DNA from: Neocallimastix lanati (nom. inval.)
Taxonomy: Eukaryota > Neocallimastigomycota > Neocallimastigomycetes > Neocallimastigales > Neocallimastigaceae
Direction of reading: 5' to 3'
Assembly: GCA_016946835.1 (NCBI GenBank)
Contig: JACVTC010000028.1
Coordinates: 78,501-142,500 of the forward strand
Length of the DNA stretch: 64,000 nt
Part shown: positions 1 through 13,817 of the stretch, piece by piece
How positions within the stretch are numbered: position 1 is the stretch's first letter
Layout: each line of letters starts with the position of its first letter
Notes under the pieces: generated by a model
Databases searched by the model: none
What the model was told of the DNA's origin: nothing
The model's input: the letters and a program-made list of their open reading frames with translations, nothing else
Translations under genes and position numbers: made by a program

Positions 1-165
1 AAGGGACGTACAAATATTATTTATTAAATTTAAACCAAAAAAATAAAAAAATAAAAAATGAAAAATAAAAAACAAAAGGCATTATATTTAGTAATTAATG
101 GTATATGTTTAAAAAATACTTATGATTTATTCTATAATAATTACTAGATCTATTTTTTTATCTGG

Positions 166-222
<57 letters not shown>

Positions 223-1504
223 TTACAGTATAAAAATTATCTAACACATTCATTTATTTTTAAAAGTATCAATATTAACAATTATATATTATTTATTTAA
301 ATTATTTATTTATTTATTTATTTAAAACAAGTAAATGGATGGATTTCATGTTTCAAACTATAATATAAATAAAATGAAATGAAATCACAAATTTTGAAAT
401 AATATATGGTATAATATATTCTAATATATGTAAATTTAATTAAATTCAATAGAATTTATTTTCAATCTATCAAAATAAAAAACATTAAACTCAAAAAATA
501 AAAAAAAAAAATTTCAATCATACCTAATTTAAAAAAGCAACAAAATAATTTATATATATTAATATATTATTCATATTAAATTTTATTTATGATCCAATAT
601 TTGTATTTTAATTTATAATATATTATATAGTATATTTATTATATATAACATATAGCATTTAATATATGGGAAATTCAAGATTCAACTAAAAAAATACAAT
701 TAGGTTAAATAATATAATATATAAATAATACATATGAATAAAAAAAATTTTTTTTCTTTCGTGTTTTATTTTATGTGAAATCAATTATTTAATAAAATAA
801 TAAATAAAAAAAGATTATTTTTGGGTCAATTCAAAATTTTATTAATTATTATATGGATGAGCTATTTAAACAGTCGATTGTATTATATATTATTATAAAT
901 GAAATTTACTCTATTTTTTATTTAATTGTTAAATATATTGGGGATAATTATTCTATTATTGAAAAAAGGATCTTATTCTATAAATAAATAAATAATTAAT
1001 TCATAAATAAATAATTCATAAATAAATAAATAATTAATTAATAAATAAATAAATATTAAAAAAAATGAATAATTGATATAAATAAATAATTAAATATATA
1101 AATAATTGATAAATATTTAATTAATAAATAAATAAATATTTTTTAAATAAATGACTGAATATTAAATAAATTGATAATAAGTATTTAAATAAAAAAATGA
1201 AAGAAAAAAAAAATGAGGAGAATATAACAAAATAAAATATTTAGGTTTAATACTAAATAAATACAAAAGATTATTAAAATAAATATAAAAAATAATATAA
1301 AATAATTTAAAAAATAAAAATAACAAAGGTTAATAAAACTTAAAATGAATAGTTAATTATTGATATTATTAATAAACTAAAATATTCAAAATAAAATAAT
1401 TACTTTACAAAATATTGATATTGAGTATATAAATTTATTTCATTATTTTTTAACTTTTATTTTTCACTTTAAGCAATATATGAAAAATATATAGAAATAA
1501 ATGC

Positions 1505-1583
1505 CTTTAGTATAAAATTCATTTATTTTAAATATAGAAATTAAGTGTTTTTATATTTAAAATAAATGAATTTTATACTAAAG
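1505..1583. repeat. Perfect 32-bp inverted repeat (foldback)
   Basis: The left arm at 1505-1536 begins CTTTAGTATAAAATTC. The right arm at 1552-1583 is its exact reverse complement and ends GAATTTTATACTAAAG. The spacer is 15 bp. The arms are A/T-rich but not simple repeats, so a perfect 32-bp match is unlikely by chance. It could be a foldback or MITE-like remnant or simply an extrudable hairpin. No gene is adjacent. Confidence 0.75.
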
Positions 1584-1616
1584 TATAGAAGTTGGTAGTG
1601 TATAGGAAATAAATAT

Positions 1617-1650
<34 letters not shown>

Positions 1651-2750
1651 ATTGGAAGATCAACTATTTAATTGTTATTCACTTTATATTCATAGTTTAA
1701 ACATAAAAATAATTAGAGAAATATTAAAAAAAAATAAGGTAAGTCTGTTCATTTGACTGAGAAAATTAATTTTTTTTTTTTTTAAATTTAATGTTTTAAA
1801 AATTTCAATTGAAGTAATTTTTAAACTCCTTTTTTATTTTTATTATATCTTATATATTAATTATTTATCTATCAATATAATGGATTATTCATTATAAAAT
1901 ACTATTTGGAAAACCCAATAATTCCTCCGCCGTTGAATTGACTATCCTTAATATTTTTGAAACTTTTATTTTTCATTTATTAAATTTCAAATTTAATATC
2001 AAAATTAATATTTTATTTATTAGTTAATTAATGTATTAACAAAGAATAAAATATAATAAAATAAAGTAAAGTAAACCCAATTAAATTCTTTGTATTTGAA
2101 ATGTTCAATGAATGAAACTTTTTTTTCTTTTTTTTAATGAAATAAAATTAAATCTGTGATAAACAATATATTATATTAACCTAACCCTTTGTAATCAAAT
2201 TAAAAAATTATAAATTAACTGCCATAATGTATATAGATATATAATATTTTATCATAATTATTATATATATATTAAATTATTTATTTCATATATCAACCTA
2301 TTTTTATTATTAAATTTAAAATGTAATTATTAAAAATCTTTAATTTTTATAAATATATATAAATATATAAATATATATATTTTTTTTCTTAAACTATTTT
2401 ATCGTTATAAATAATAACAAAAGTTTTATAAGATAAACTGTCAATTCCAATATATATATATATTTTTTTTTAATAAGAAAAAAGTTTTATTTTTTTTAAA
2501 AATTAAAAAGTATAAATCTTTAATAAAATTAACATGCTTTATTACTCGATAAAACTAATATTAATTACGATCACATTTTGAATTAAAAAGAATGAAATTC
2601 TATCACAATATAATATCATCAATTCAATTATTTCAGATTTTCCATTTTTCCATAAAATTAAATTAAGCAAAGAGGGAAAAAATAAGTTTTATTTATTGAT
2701 AATTTATATATAATAAGATATATAAGATATATAAGAAAGAAGAATAGATC

Positions 2751-2790
<40 letters not shown>

Positions 2791-5700
2791 CTTTTAAACT
2801 TCATAATTACAATTATTATTTAAAATTTTCTTATTTAATTAATCATTGTAATCTTAAATTTTTGTTTTACTTTTTTTTTTATATTTAAATGATTTGATTT
2901 ATTAAAAAAAAAAAATTTTTTTTAATTCTATTTCTTAATTATATCAAAATAATTTGCCAAAAAAAAATAACTTTTAAGGTTATATATAATTAAAAATATT
3001 TTTTGGGGAAAATAAATAAGAATAATTAAATAATAAATAATAAATAAATATTAAATAAATATTAAATAATTGAATATTAAATAATAAATAAAAAAAATAA
3101 TAAAAAAAGTATATAACTATAAATAATACAAACCTCTATACAATACATAATAAATAATAAATAATAAATAATAATAGAAATAATAAATAATAAATAATAA
3201 ATAATTAATAATAAATAATGAATAATAAATTATAAATAATATATAATAAATAATATATAATAAATAATAATAAATTAATTATAAATAAAAAAAATAGAAG
3301 ATAAATAATGGTAAAATATAATTAATAAAAAAATAATTAAATTTAATTAGTTTATAAATAATAATCATTATCATCATAATAAAATTGTACCACTAACTTC
3401 CATACTTTAATTCAAATTTCCTTGATAATTGCGAAGCATTTATTGCTATAGTAATAATAGTAATAACAACTGCCATTATAAAATTATTATTAATTTTTTA
3501 TTTATAACAAACTAAAGCTATTACTTGGATTTATTAACTTATTTATTTATTTTTATTTATTTATTTATTTTTATTTATTTATTTTTATTTATTTATTTTT
3601 ATTTATTTATTTATTTTTATTTATTTATATTTATTTATTTATTTATATTTATTTATTTATTTTTATTTATTTATTTATTTAACTTTTGTTTTTCTTTCTT
3701 TCTTTTCCTTTTTAGTATTCTTTATTTTGGCTAGTTCGCTTTAGAAAATGATCACCTTATTTTTGTATTTGTGATTATATGTAATTAAATTATATAAATA
3801 ATTAAATTATATAAATAAATAATAAATATAAATAAATAAATTAAATTTTTGATTTCTTTTTTTTTTTTCTTTTTTCTTTTTTTTTTTTTTTTTTTTACTG
3901 ATTTATTAAAAAATAAAACATAAGAACTTTATTTATTATAATAATTAATTACTATTTATTTAAATTTTTATGCACTTTTCTTTATTAAGAAAAGGTTAAC
4001 CTAAAATATAAATACAGATACATATAGAACAAGTATTTTATACATTATTACTAAACTATATTCTTCGGTATTTAATAAATTGAACCTTTTAAAATTTTAC
4101 TATCAACTATTTTTTTTTAAAGTAAAATAAATGAAATATGAACTATTAATCATTATCTAGGATAATTTTATACTTATTAAATAAAAATATATATAAATCA
4201 ATAAAAAGAAAAAGACTCGGCAGTGAATTCAACTTATGGAAAAAGAAATTTATTATAAAGTAATACATTATTAATGTAATGTATCCAACTTTGATTTAAA
4301 AAAATTTTTATAGAAATAATTATTTTATGTACATAATTTTTTAATATTATTAATGTACAGCATATATATTAAATAAATGTAACAAAATAGATTTTTACGA
4401 ATCAAAATAAATAAATGTATAAATAAATAATGAATATTAAATAATGAAAATTGTAAAATGGAATTTATTATTACATATTTATTATTTATTATGATTTAAT
4501 CCATGATTTTTAATATCCATATATTAAATAATAAATGTATATTTGTATTAAATTCATTCAATAATTATTTGTTATTGTTAAATACTTTAATATTTTAAAG
4601 TAATTTTTATTAATAATTAAAATCACCAAATAGCCCGTTCACCAATAATTTTTATTTTAAATAATAGAACTAGAAGAATTTTTCAAAGAAATAATAAAAT
4701 GAACCTATTATAGTATTATATGTAACATGTATAACCTAACCTTTATTGGATTATTCTCTATCATTTTTTTAAAAAAAATATTATATTTTTATATAAAAAA
4801 TTAAATTTTATTAAAAGGTTTAAGCATTAAAAGAAAATATCCAAAAATATTAAAAATTAACAAAATTATATTATATTATGGGTATTAAATATAACTATTA
4901 ATTATAAAATAGAACAAAATAATAATAATAATTTTATTAATATAGATATTTATACAATAATAAAAAAAATTTCAATATTGATGTTGGAAGAATTCCCAAC
5001 AAATAATATCTTTTTAACTAAGAATGAATCATAGAAATTATAAAGGTAATACAATTCGAATTATTAGATATATATTTCAAATACAATGAAACAAAATAAA
5101 TAAAAAAAAAACTCGGATTGGATTTAAAGATATTAATTAATCTATTAATTAATGATCAATATTGTATTGGAATAAATAAAAGAAGAGTTAATAATTGAAC
5201 AATTTTTTTTTAACTTTTAGTATGCCAACTTTCTATAAAACTGTAAAATAATTACATATATATATATATATATAATTATATATATTAAAATTACTTTTAA
5301 AGAACTTTTAATTAATTAACTAAATAATAATAATAATAAATATATAGAGATTTTATAATCATAAATCCTATAGCTACAATATAATACAATACATTATGTA
5401 AATAAAATCTGTTTGTAGATAGAATAAATAAATTTCAATATAAAGGAATAGATAAAAAAACTTAGGTAAAAAGTAGCCTTAGTTAAATGCAAAACGGATA
5501 GATCTATTTTATTCAATTCTATTATATTAAAATTATCATAAGGTTTTTAATTTTTATGTAATTAAAAAAAGGTGATTTATATTACTAGATTCAAATTTAT
5601 TGGTTCCTTCCTATATTAAATAAAAAAATCATTTAATTTCCTTATCTGGTTAATGGATAATTTTAAAATTTCTGTAAAAAAAAAAAAAAAAATAAAAAAA

Positions 5701-7930
5701 TTAAAGAAACCTTTTTACTTTAAATAATAATATAAATAAAATTTATTTATTTATTGATATTTATTTATTTATTTATATTTATTTATTTATATTTATTTAT
5801 TTATTTATATTTATTTATATTTATTTATTTATTTATATTTATTTATATTTATTTATATTTATTTAGTTATATTTATTTAGTTATTTAATAATTTAATTAT
5901 ATAGATTTACTTAGTTATTTAATATTTATTTATGTTTAGTTAGTTATTTATTTGTATATATTAATTTATATATAATAGTAAGAAGTTCAAGTATATAACA
6001 ATTATAACGATGATCGATTAACTTTATTATTGATTATTTCTATCCTAATTGCTATGAAAGGAAACTCTATTATATATAATAGAAAATAACTTTGTATAGC
6101 ATGGCATGGTGTAGTATAAAGAAAAGTTTTCTGAGAGAGACTTAACTTTTAAAAATAGTATTTTTAAAGGATTAGAATTTATTAAAAATGAATAGTAAAA
6201 TTAGAAGGCAGTTGTATGTATAATTTTTTGTGTTTAATTAATAAATTATAAGAAATTATAATTATATTAATAATAAATAATTAATTATTTCAATAGGTAA
6301 TTTATATATTATATATAAAGTCAAAAAAAAATTTAATTTGTTAATGGAATATACTTTATTATATTTTAATATATTTAATATATTATCTAAATTTTTATAA
6401 CCATAAATTACATCATTATTTATAATTTATATATGGAAAATTGATGATAGTTCATACTTCATAATATATAATTTAATTTAAATAATTTATTGAATATGTA
6501 AATTTTACATAAAAGGAAATAATTAATTAAAATAAAAAATTTGTAGCTATAAAACAGAAACAAAAAAAAAAACAAAAAAAATTAAGATATTAATTAAATC
6601 TTATTTTACAGATTAACTTTTATATATTAATAAATATTAATATATATATTGATATTTATTGTTAATATATTATCACGAAAATAAAATTTTTGAAAATCCA
6701 AAAATTGGTTTATTTTTTTTTTATTATTTATAGATTATATAAAAAAATTAAAGAGAAATAAAAAATAAAAAATATTTTTCTTTAAATAAGAATTAAAAAT
6801 CAATAACGACCAATGATAATAAATGAATAAATGAATAAATTATTAATAAATAAATAAATGATAAATAAATAAATATATAATAAATAAATAAAAGAATAAA
6901 AGAATAAATAAATAAATAAATAAATGATAAACGAATAAATAAATGAATAATAAATAAATAAATATAATATTTAAATTTATGAAATTGTATATTACTTCCA
7001 TTTATAATTTATATCCATATTTAATATCATATGTAATGACATATTTTACATTGCTAGGAAATAATAAGATGATAATATAATTGAAAAATGAATCGGCAGT
7101 ATGTAAAACTTATTGTAATTTTTTAGGTAAAAAGAATTTAATTAAATAAATGGGAAGAAATAAATCAATTTATAACTTGATAAATAATGCAGAAAAATTT
7201 TTTTTAATAAATAATAAATAAATAATCAATAATACATTAAATAAATAATACATAATATATAATAAACGAAATGAATAAATATAATAATAATTTACTATTT
7301 GCTTTATAACTAACAAAAGGATAAGGTAAATAATTTCAAAGGTAATATTAAAACAATTAAGCAAAAAAATATAAATATATAATTATATAAATCATTTAAT
7401 AATAAAAAGAAAAATAAAAAATAAAAAACAAAAAAAAATTTTTTTTTTGGTAAATTATAAGATTAAATTATTAAACTATATTAAAATTTAAATTAGTATT
7501 AATTATGAAATTTCATTTTAATATGGAATATATATTAAATTATAACTTTTTATATTAATAATTAAATAGTTCAATTACCTAAAAAAGTATGCGCTAAAAT
7601 TTTGAAAATTTTCTTCTTATTGGTGGAATTTAATCTCTTTTAATTTTTATTTTTATTTTTTTTATTTTTTTATTTTATCGGTACTTTATATTCATATTTC
7701 TCCTATTTATTTTATTTTATCTGTACTTTATATTTATATTTCTACTATTTATTTTATTTTATCAGCACTTTATATTTATATTCTACTACTTTTTTAAAAA
7801 TGGTTATATTTTTTTTATTATGTTTAATATTAATTTGGAAAATATTAAGATATTTAGCTTATGTTCATTTTTGAATACTAAATATTAATTGAATTTCAAA
7901 AGAGAAAAGTTACTGAATGTAATATGAAAC

Positions 7931-8016
7931 CTAGAAGAATTTTTTATTTTAATAGGAACTAGATAATATATATATATATATTATCTAGTTCCTGTAAAAA
8001 AAAAAAATCCTTCTAG
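7931..8016. repeat. Long imperfect palindrome around a TA core
   Basis: The left arm runs from CTAGAAGAAT at 7931 through AGGAACTAGATAATA. It is mirrored by TATTATCTAGTTCCT and a final ATCCTTCTAG at 8016. The inner 15 bp beside the central TA run match perfectly. The outer arms match with a few differences in A/T runs. The whole is about 86 bp. It resembles a small foldback element, and the function is unknown. Confidence 0.7.
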
Positions 8017-9132
8017 ATGTCCGAATCTTATAAAAAATTTATAGATTGTCCAAATAGATATATGTTTTTTATTTTATTTTATTTTATTTATTTTATTTTA
8101 TTTTTTGAAATTAAATATCAACGTATCATAAGTAAATAAGTAAATAAATATAAGTTTTGAAATATTATGTATGAATTGAGGATATTAAAGTAGTAATTTA
8201 ATTTAATTTATTTTATTTATATTTTCTATTCTCTAAAATAATTGAAAACTTTTCAACATTCATTATATATAATTAAAGAAATTATAACATATATTTATAT
8301 ATGAATATTGTTATAACTTTAATTTTTTTTTGGTTGTTCTTTTCTTTTCTATTTTTTTTTTTTTTTAATTTTTTAATTTTTTTATTTTTAACTTTTTTTT
8401 CATTCTATTAATAATTTTTTTTTTAGTTGAATATTAATATTAATGTTTTTTTTTAAAACACATTACATATTATGGAATGTTTTATCTATAAAAAACATGG
8501 AGAAAAAAAAAAATCCACAATTACTATATTAAACATTTTTAGTAATTAAGTAAATATGAATATAAATGAATAAATTTATAAATAAATACATAAATACATA
8601 AATACATAAATAAATAGAAAGTAATTATAAACTAGATTTTAATGGAACGATTTTGTAAACTATGTATTAATGACATTAGATTACTATATATTAAATAAAT
8701 AAATAAATAAATAGGTGGATATAAATAAAATAATTATATATATATACAAAAAAAAAAAAAAAAATCTATATATAAATGTATATATATATATATATTTATA
8801 TATAAATATGTACATATGTTTTATCAATTTGTACTTCAATACCATTAGATTAAAATATTACTTTAATTATTTATAATTATATTAATAGATAATTATTAAT
8901 ATATCATATGTAGTAATAAGAAAGAAATATTTGAATTGATATTTTTGTATGAAATTTGTTTTATATATGGTGTTGTTTTATATTGTGCTTTTTTTTTTTT
9001 TTTTTTTTTTTTTTTATATATGTATATATATTTTATAATATATAGTGAAATAATATTGAAAATAAATCAAGATAATGTTTAAATATAATATATAAATAAT
9101 AGTATATTAATAATAGCACTATTTTATTTATT

Positions 9133-9171
<39 letters not shown>

Positions 9172-9464
9172 GTTTTTGTTATTGTTCTTAAATAATATTT
9201 GATATGACAAAAAAATTATATTAGTAGTTCATTAATAAATATATATACATATACATATATATATATTATTTATAATAACTAATTTTACTTACTAATAGAA
9301 TATTTTGTGGTTGTTCTCTTTTCATTAGATATCTTTATTATTTAATTAAATTATGTACTAAGTAAATAAATAAATAAATATATTTTATTTGAAGATATAA
9401 AACATCATGCTTATTCATTAATGAATACTATTTATTTATTACTCATTGATTCTCATAAGATACA

Positions 9465-9495
<31 letters not shown>

Positions 9496-10027
9496 TTTTA
9501 ATTCTACTTTCTATCTATTTATATTATTTTTTTTTCCAAAATTTTATAATCGTTAAAATTTATTAATATAAAATATAATTTATTAAAATTGACAACTTTA
9601 ATAATTTTTTATTTCTATATTGTAAAAAAAAAAATTTTCTAATTTCTAATTTTTTATTTTCATTTTTATTTATTAAATATATATATAAATTTTAATTATT
9701 TTAAAATGAAAAAAGTTTATTATTAAAATGTATAGTGTATTTTTTTTTTTTTTTAATTTTGGATGAATCCTAAGATATAATGTTTTTAAAATATATATAT
9801 ATATAATTATCTTTTAAGTAGTTTATCTTTTTTATTGTCTTAGATAAAATAATAAAAGATAAAAAAGATAAAAAAAAAAAAAAAAGATATAAAAAAAAAA
9901 AAATTATAAAACTTTTATTGAAACTTTTGTTATAATCTCTTTTCAATAAATTCTTAAGAATTTTATTATTATTATTAATATTATAATTATTATTATTTAT
10001 AATATATACATATATTGAATATTCTTT

Positions 10028-10061
<34 letters not shown>

Positions 10062-10080
10062 TTATTTATTTATTTATTTC

Positions 10081-10235
10081 CGGTGTGTACTACTCTTTGC
10101 TGGGGAATATTGAGGGGTAGTCACAATACTTCCATACAGGCAGAATTGTCCCTACTGAACAGCCGTACTTGAGTATTTAGTAATTGGTGCTCTTTCATGC
10201 ATATTACTACTGAGAATGGAGAATCTTCTAGTATG

Positions 10236-10271
<36 letters not shown>

Positions 10272-10345
10272 GAGTGCTTCTCCAGTTCCTAACTTTTCTT
10301 TTGAAGTGAGGCTACTATAATCTAACCCATGAATATACGTACTAG
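10081..10345 (-). repeat. Dispersed repeat family A, copy 1
   Basis: This is a segment of clearly higher complexity than its surroundings. It shares ordered blocks with the copy at 62722-63000: GTCCCTACTG, then GGTGCTC/GGCGCTC followed by a variant of ATGCATATTA, then TCTCCAGTTCCTAAC. Both copies are bordered on the low-coordinate side by a long T tract, so on the minus strand the repeat ends in a poly-A tail. That is typical of a non-LTR retroelement or SINE 3' end. A 40-bp T run (about 10229-10270) interrupts this copy. I cannot identify the parent element. Confidence 0.6.
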
Positions 10346-10924
10346 GACACTTTTAATTGCATAAATGTTTAATCTTTAGTATCCAAGGTAAAAAATACCC
10401 AAAAAATATGGAATTTTAAATCTTAAGAAATTCTATTTTTATGTATAATTATAATTATTGTTATTGTTATTATTATTATTTAATTATATGAATATATATT
10501 TATATAATAATTTAATATTAATTATAGCTAATTGTTTTTATTATTATAATGTATTATTGTTTTCAATTATAAAATTTAATAGCAAAAAATAGTTTTTTTT
10601 TTATTTTTTCTTAGTTTTATTTTATTTTAATTTGTTATTAGTATATTGTTTTCTTTTTTATGATTATTGTAACAAGAAAAAGTACTAGAAATTTTTAGAG
10701 ATGTCTTCTCTGTATTTATTATTTTTTGTTTATAACTCAATCATTAATTCATAATATTTATTTTTTTATTTTTATTTTTATTTTATTTTATTTTATTTTT
10801 TTTTTTTTTTTTTCATATGAAAATTATACTAGAAAATTTCGTTTTAAGTGTTATTTAATTAATTGCTTGGTTATTTTTATGATGTCTAAAAATATTAAAT
10901 TTAGAATTATTCTTATTCATTTAA

Positions 10925-11333
10925 CTTATTCCTCTACTGAATATATTGTGAAAAAGAAGTAGTGCTTGTTGATCTTAAAGATTTTGTTCCATTTGATGCC
11001 TAAAAAATATGTATCAAAAAAAAAAAAAAAAAAAAGAATAAAAAAAAAATTCAAAGGTGAAAATTATATTGTTCCGAAAATTGAATTCATGATGGTATAA
11101 TGAAGAGATAATATTAAATTGTAAAAGATGAATAGTTTCATATAATGAAAGATTTTTATATATATATATACAATTATAATAATTTAATATAAAAAATATA
11201 TTTATATAATTTTAGACTTTACTAAGTAGACATGAAATAATATAAAATTCTTCTACTGAAAATATTGTAATAAAGAAGTAGTGCTTGCTGATCATAAAGA
11301 TTTTGTTCTATTTGATGTCTGAAAAATATGTAT

Positions 11334-11366
<33 letters not shown>
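10925..11366 (+). repeat. Pair of ~90-bp direct repeats, each ending in poly-A
   Basis: A segment of about 90 bp with the blocks AAGAAGTAGTGCTTG and AAAGATTTTGTTC and ending ATATGTATC occurs at about 10928-11017 and again at about 11250-11337. Each copy is followed directly by a long A run. Two copies of a short sequence with A tails in the same orientation could be two insertions of one 5'-truncated retroelement, or a local duplication later interrupted. The intervening 11040-11245 is ordinary A/T spacer. Confidence 0.6.
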
Positions 11367-11367
<1 letters not shown>

Positions 11368-11712
11368 TGGGGTATCAATAAAACCAAAGTGGTAACCAAA
11401 AAAGCTTTCCCTTGACAGCATATTGGACTTAATCAATGCGATACTACGCAACATCTTAATAATAGACATTGATGATATTATGTCCTCGCTCCAATGATTA
11501 CACTCACTGGAGGGATGAATGGCTCCCATTCCAATGCTTGTGGTCAATGGATATATAAGTAGGAATGTTAGGGAATACAACCCCAGGGGAAGACGTGTAA
11601 CGACTTAACTTGTGGATGAGCAACGCTTTACTAGTATGCCAGTAAATATCACACTTTACAGTTGTAACTGTTATGATCATAATGGGCGATGGGTACTCAT
11701 TATATGTGTTTA
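11366..11712. repeat. Dispersed repeat family B, copy 1
   Basis: This is a G+C-richer island homologous to 51325-51660 and, at its right end, to 52750-52832. Shared blocks in order are ATACTACGC, GGTTCCCACTCC/GGCTCCCATTCC, GTGGTCAATGGA, TAGGAATGT, AAGA(C/T)GTGTAA and, at the right end, a CATTATGTGT-like block. Open frames of 78 and 90 codons on the minus strand lie here but are not intact in the second copy, so I treat this as a noncoding or decayed mobile-element segment. The type of element is unknown. Confidence 0.65.
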
Positions 11713-11837
11713 AATTAATTTTTTTTATAGTTTTTCCCATTTATGAAAAGTAGAATATAATATTATTTATGGATTAGTATTACTGTTATAGTGTTGGCGC
11801 TATCTTTAAATACTTTTTTTTTTTTTTTTTTATACTA

Positions 11838-11972
11838 ATAAACAAACAAACAAATAAACAAACAAACAAATAAACAAATAAGCAAATAAACAAATAAACA
11901 AATAAACAAATAAACAAATAAATAGATAAACTAATAAAAACAAACAAATAAATAAACAAATAAATAAATAAA
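11838..11972. repeat. (AAAC/AAAT)n tetranucleotide array
   Basis: An interspersed run of AAAC and AAAT units follows a T tract and ends at another T tract. It is a simple repeat with no coding potential. C-containing units make it distinct from the commoner AAAT arrays of the window. Confidence 0.9.
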
Positions 11973-11973
11973 T

Positions 11974-12007
<34 letters not shown>

Positions 12008-12141
12008 TGTTAATAAAATATTTTAAAAAATAAAAGATAATTCATCAAAAATTATATATAAAATTAAATGTGATGATTTTAGAAAATATTAAATAAAGAT
12101 GACTATAAATATATTAAGAAAAAAAAGGAAGATATATATTT

Positions 12142-12180
<39 letters not shown>

Positions 12181-12308
12181 CAATTTGTTTAAAAATAAGT
12201 GTTATTTCTATGCTAAACGATAAAGTTCATAACACCTTTTAATACAGCACAAAATTTAATTAATAAATTAATATATAATTAATAATTAGTATTATGTATG
12301 TTTTTTTT

Positions 12309-12350
<42 letters not shown>

Positions 12351-13205
12351 TATATATAGCAATTTTATAGCTATTGGTTATTTTTAATTTCACCACAGAA
12401 TTTTTAATATTTTATAATAAAAAAATATACCAAAAGAATTACTATGAGTAATTGAATAATATTAAAAACATACTAATTTTTATTATAAAATTTATAACAT
12501 TTTTTAAAAAGTTTTAATAAAGAAAAGAAATTATAATTATAATAATACTAATAATAATAATAATTATTATTATTTCTTATAAAAGTAGTATGTATTATAT
12601 TTAAAAAATATCAATTTAAATTTAAATATTATAAATTTATAGAGTTACATTAAGACTTTATACTTTTTTTTTTTTAAAGAATAGTATTTAATTTTATTAA
12701 TAATGTTCATACTTTTTTTTTTTAAAGAATTGTATTTTATTTTATTAATAATGTTAACATTTAATATTCATTATAGCATAATTTAATTAATGATATATAG
12801 CACAATTAAAAGTCGTGATTAAAAATAAATTTGTTTTTTTATTAAGTAAAGAAGAATTAATACCATATATATAATGTAAATAATGTAAATAATGTATAAA
12901 TATTGAAATATATATATATATTTTTTTTTAAAAAAAAAAAAAATTGTATCGTTGTTTTCAATATTATTTTAATTAAAATTTTTATGGTAAATAGAAAAGT
13001 ATGGTTATGAATATTAAAATAATCCATAAATATATAATATAAATAATGTATAAATTATAAATATTAAATAATGATTTTACTTTTTTTTTTTATTTTTTTT
13101 TTTATAAAAAAAAATGTTTAGTTCTTTTCAAAATTATTTTAATTAAATTTTTTATGGAAAAAAGAAAAATATGGTTATGAATATTAAATTAATATTAAGA
13201 TTACC

Positions 13206-13243
<38 letters not shown>

Positions 13244-13814
13244 CAAAAATATTCAAAATTTAAATTATTAAAATAGTACTTCTATTTACAATTAAAAAAT
13301 TCATAAATGTTCAAAATTAAAATTATTAAAAGAGTACTTCTATTTACAATTAAAAAATTCATGTCTATATTAACCTCATGATAAAATAATTTATCTTTTT
13401 TTTTTATTTTTTATTTTTTATTTTTTATTTTTTATTTTTATTATTATTATTGTTATTATTTTTTTCTTCAAAAAAAAAAAAAAAAACATTATATAAAAAT
13501 CAAAGGAATTACTTTATTAAATAATTAGCGTAATTTAATTTATTCTATTTTTAAATAAATTTATATAAAAGTTATTTAATTATATATTGAATATTAAATA
13601 TTTATATAATTAATATTGTTCATCGCTATTTTTATGTTTTTCAATTTATATTTAATGATAAATATTAATTATATTATGGAAAAATTAATACATAAATTTT
13701 TAAGATTTTAATAATAATTTATCCATAATTAAAAAAATTATTAAATCTATAAATTTAATTAAGAAGCATAAAATTTTCATATATTTCATAAATATAATAA
13801 GAAAAAAAAAAAAA
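11973..13814. other. Spacer with local tandem duplications and T/A tracts
   Basis: No gene is seen. The stretch contains T tracts of 30 or more bases (about 11977-12005, 12145-12180, 12317-12348), an A tract (about 13207-13240), and several two-copy duplications: about 54 bp at 12660-12755, about 175 bp at 12850-13190 (shared block ATGGTTATGAATATTAAA), and about 60 bp at 13240-13365 (shared block AGTACTTCTATTTACAATT). These look like slippage or unequal-exchange products. Confidence 0.7.
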
Positions 13815-13817
13815 AAA

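Larger units (their letters stand above)
1..10079. other. Gene-free A+T-rich spacer with microsatellites
   Basis: I see no coding sequence on either strand in these 10 kb. The stretch is almost pure A/T and holds a TTA array (about 170-222), TTTA arrays (3535-3680 and 5735-5900), AAAT arrays (6815-6965), AAATAAT heptamer-like runs (3140-3280), many TA dinucleotide runs, and homopolymers of 20-30 bases (A near 1617-1649, T near 8991-9015). Open frames here translate only to low-complexity Leu/Ile/Phe/Tyr strings. Two foldback repeats are listed separately. The short segment near 1915-1950 is slightly richer in G+C but is unrecognisable. Confidence 0.8.

Noticed and set aside
3525-3734. 69-codon open frame of Leu/Ile/Phe/Tyr
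   Set aside because: Pure translation of a TTTA microsatellite; no complexity.
7170-7364. 64-codon minus-strand frame
   Set aside because: A/T spacer composition, no motif, and no drop in A+T content as seen in real genes here.
10726-10962. 78-codon plus-strand frame
   Set aside because: Crosses a T tract and runs into the A-tailed direct repeat; low complexity and no recognisable domain.
11308-11740. Two minus-strand open frames
   Set aside because: They lie in dispersed repeat B, start in or run into homopolymers, and are not open in the copy at 51325-51660.
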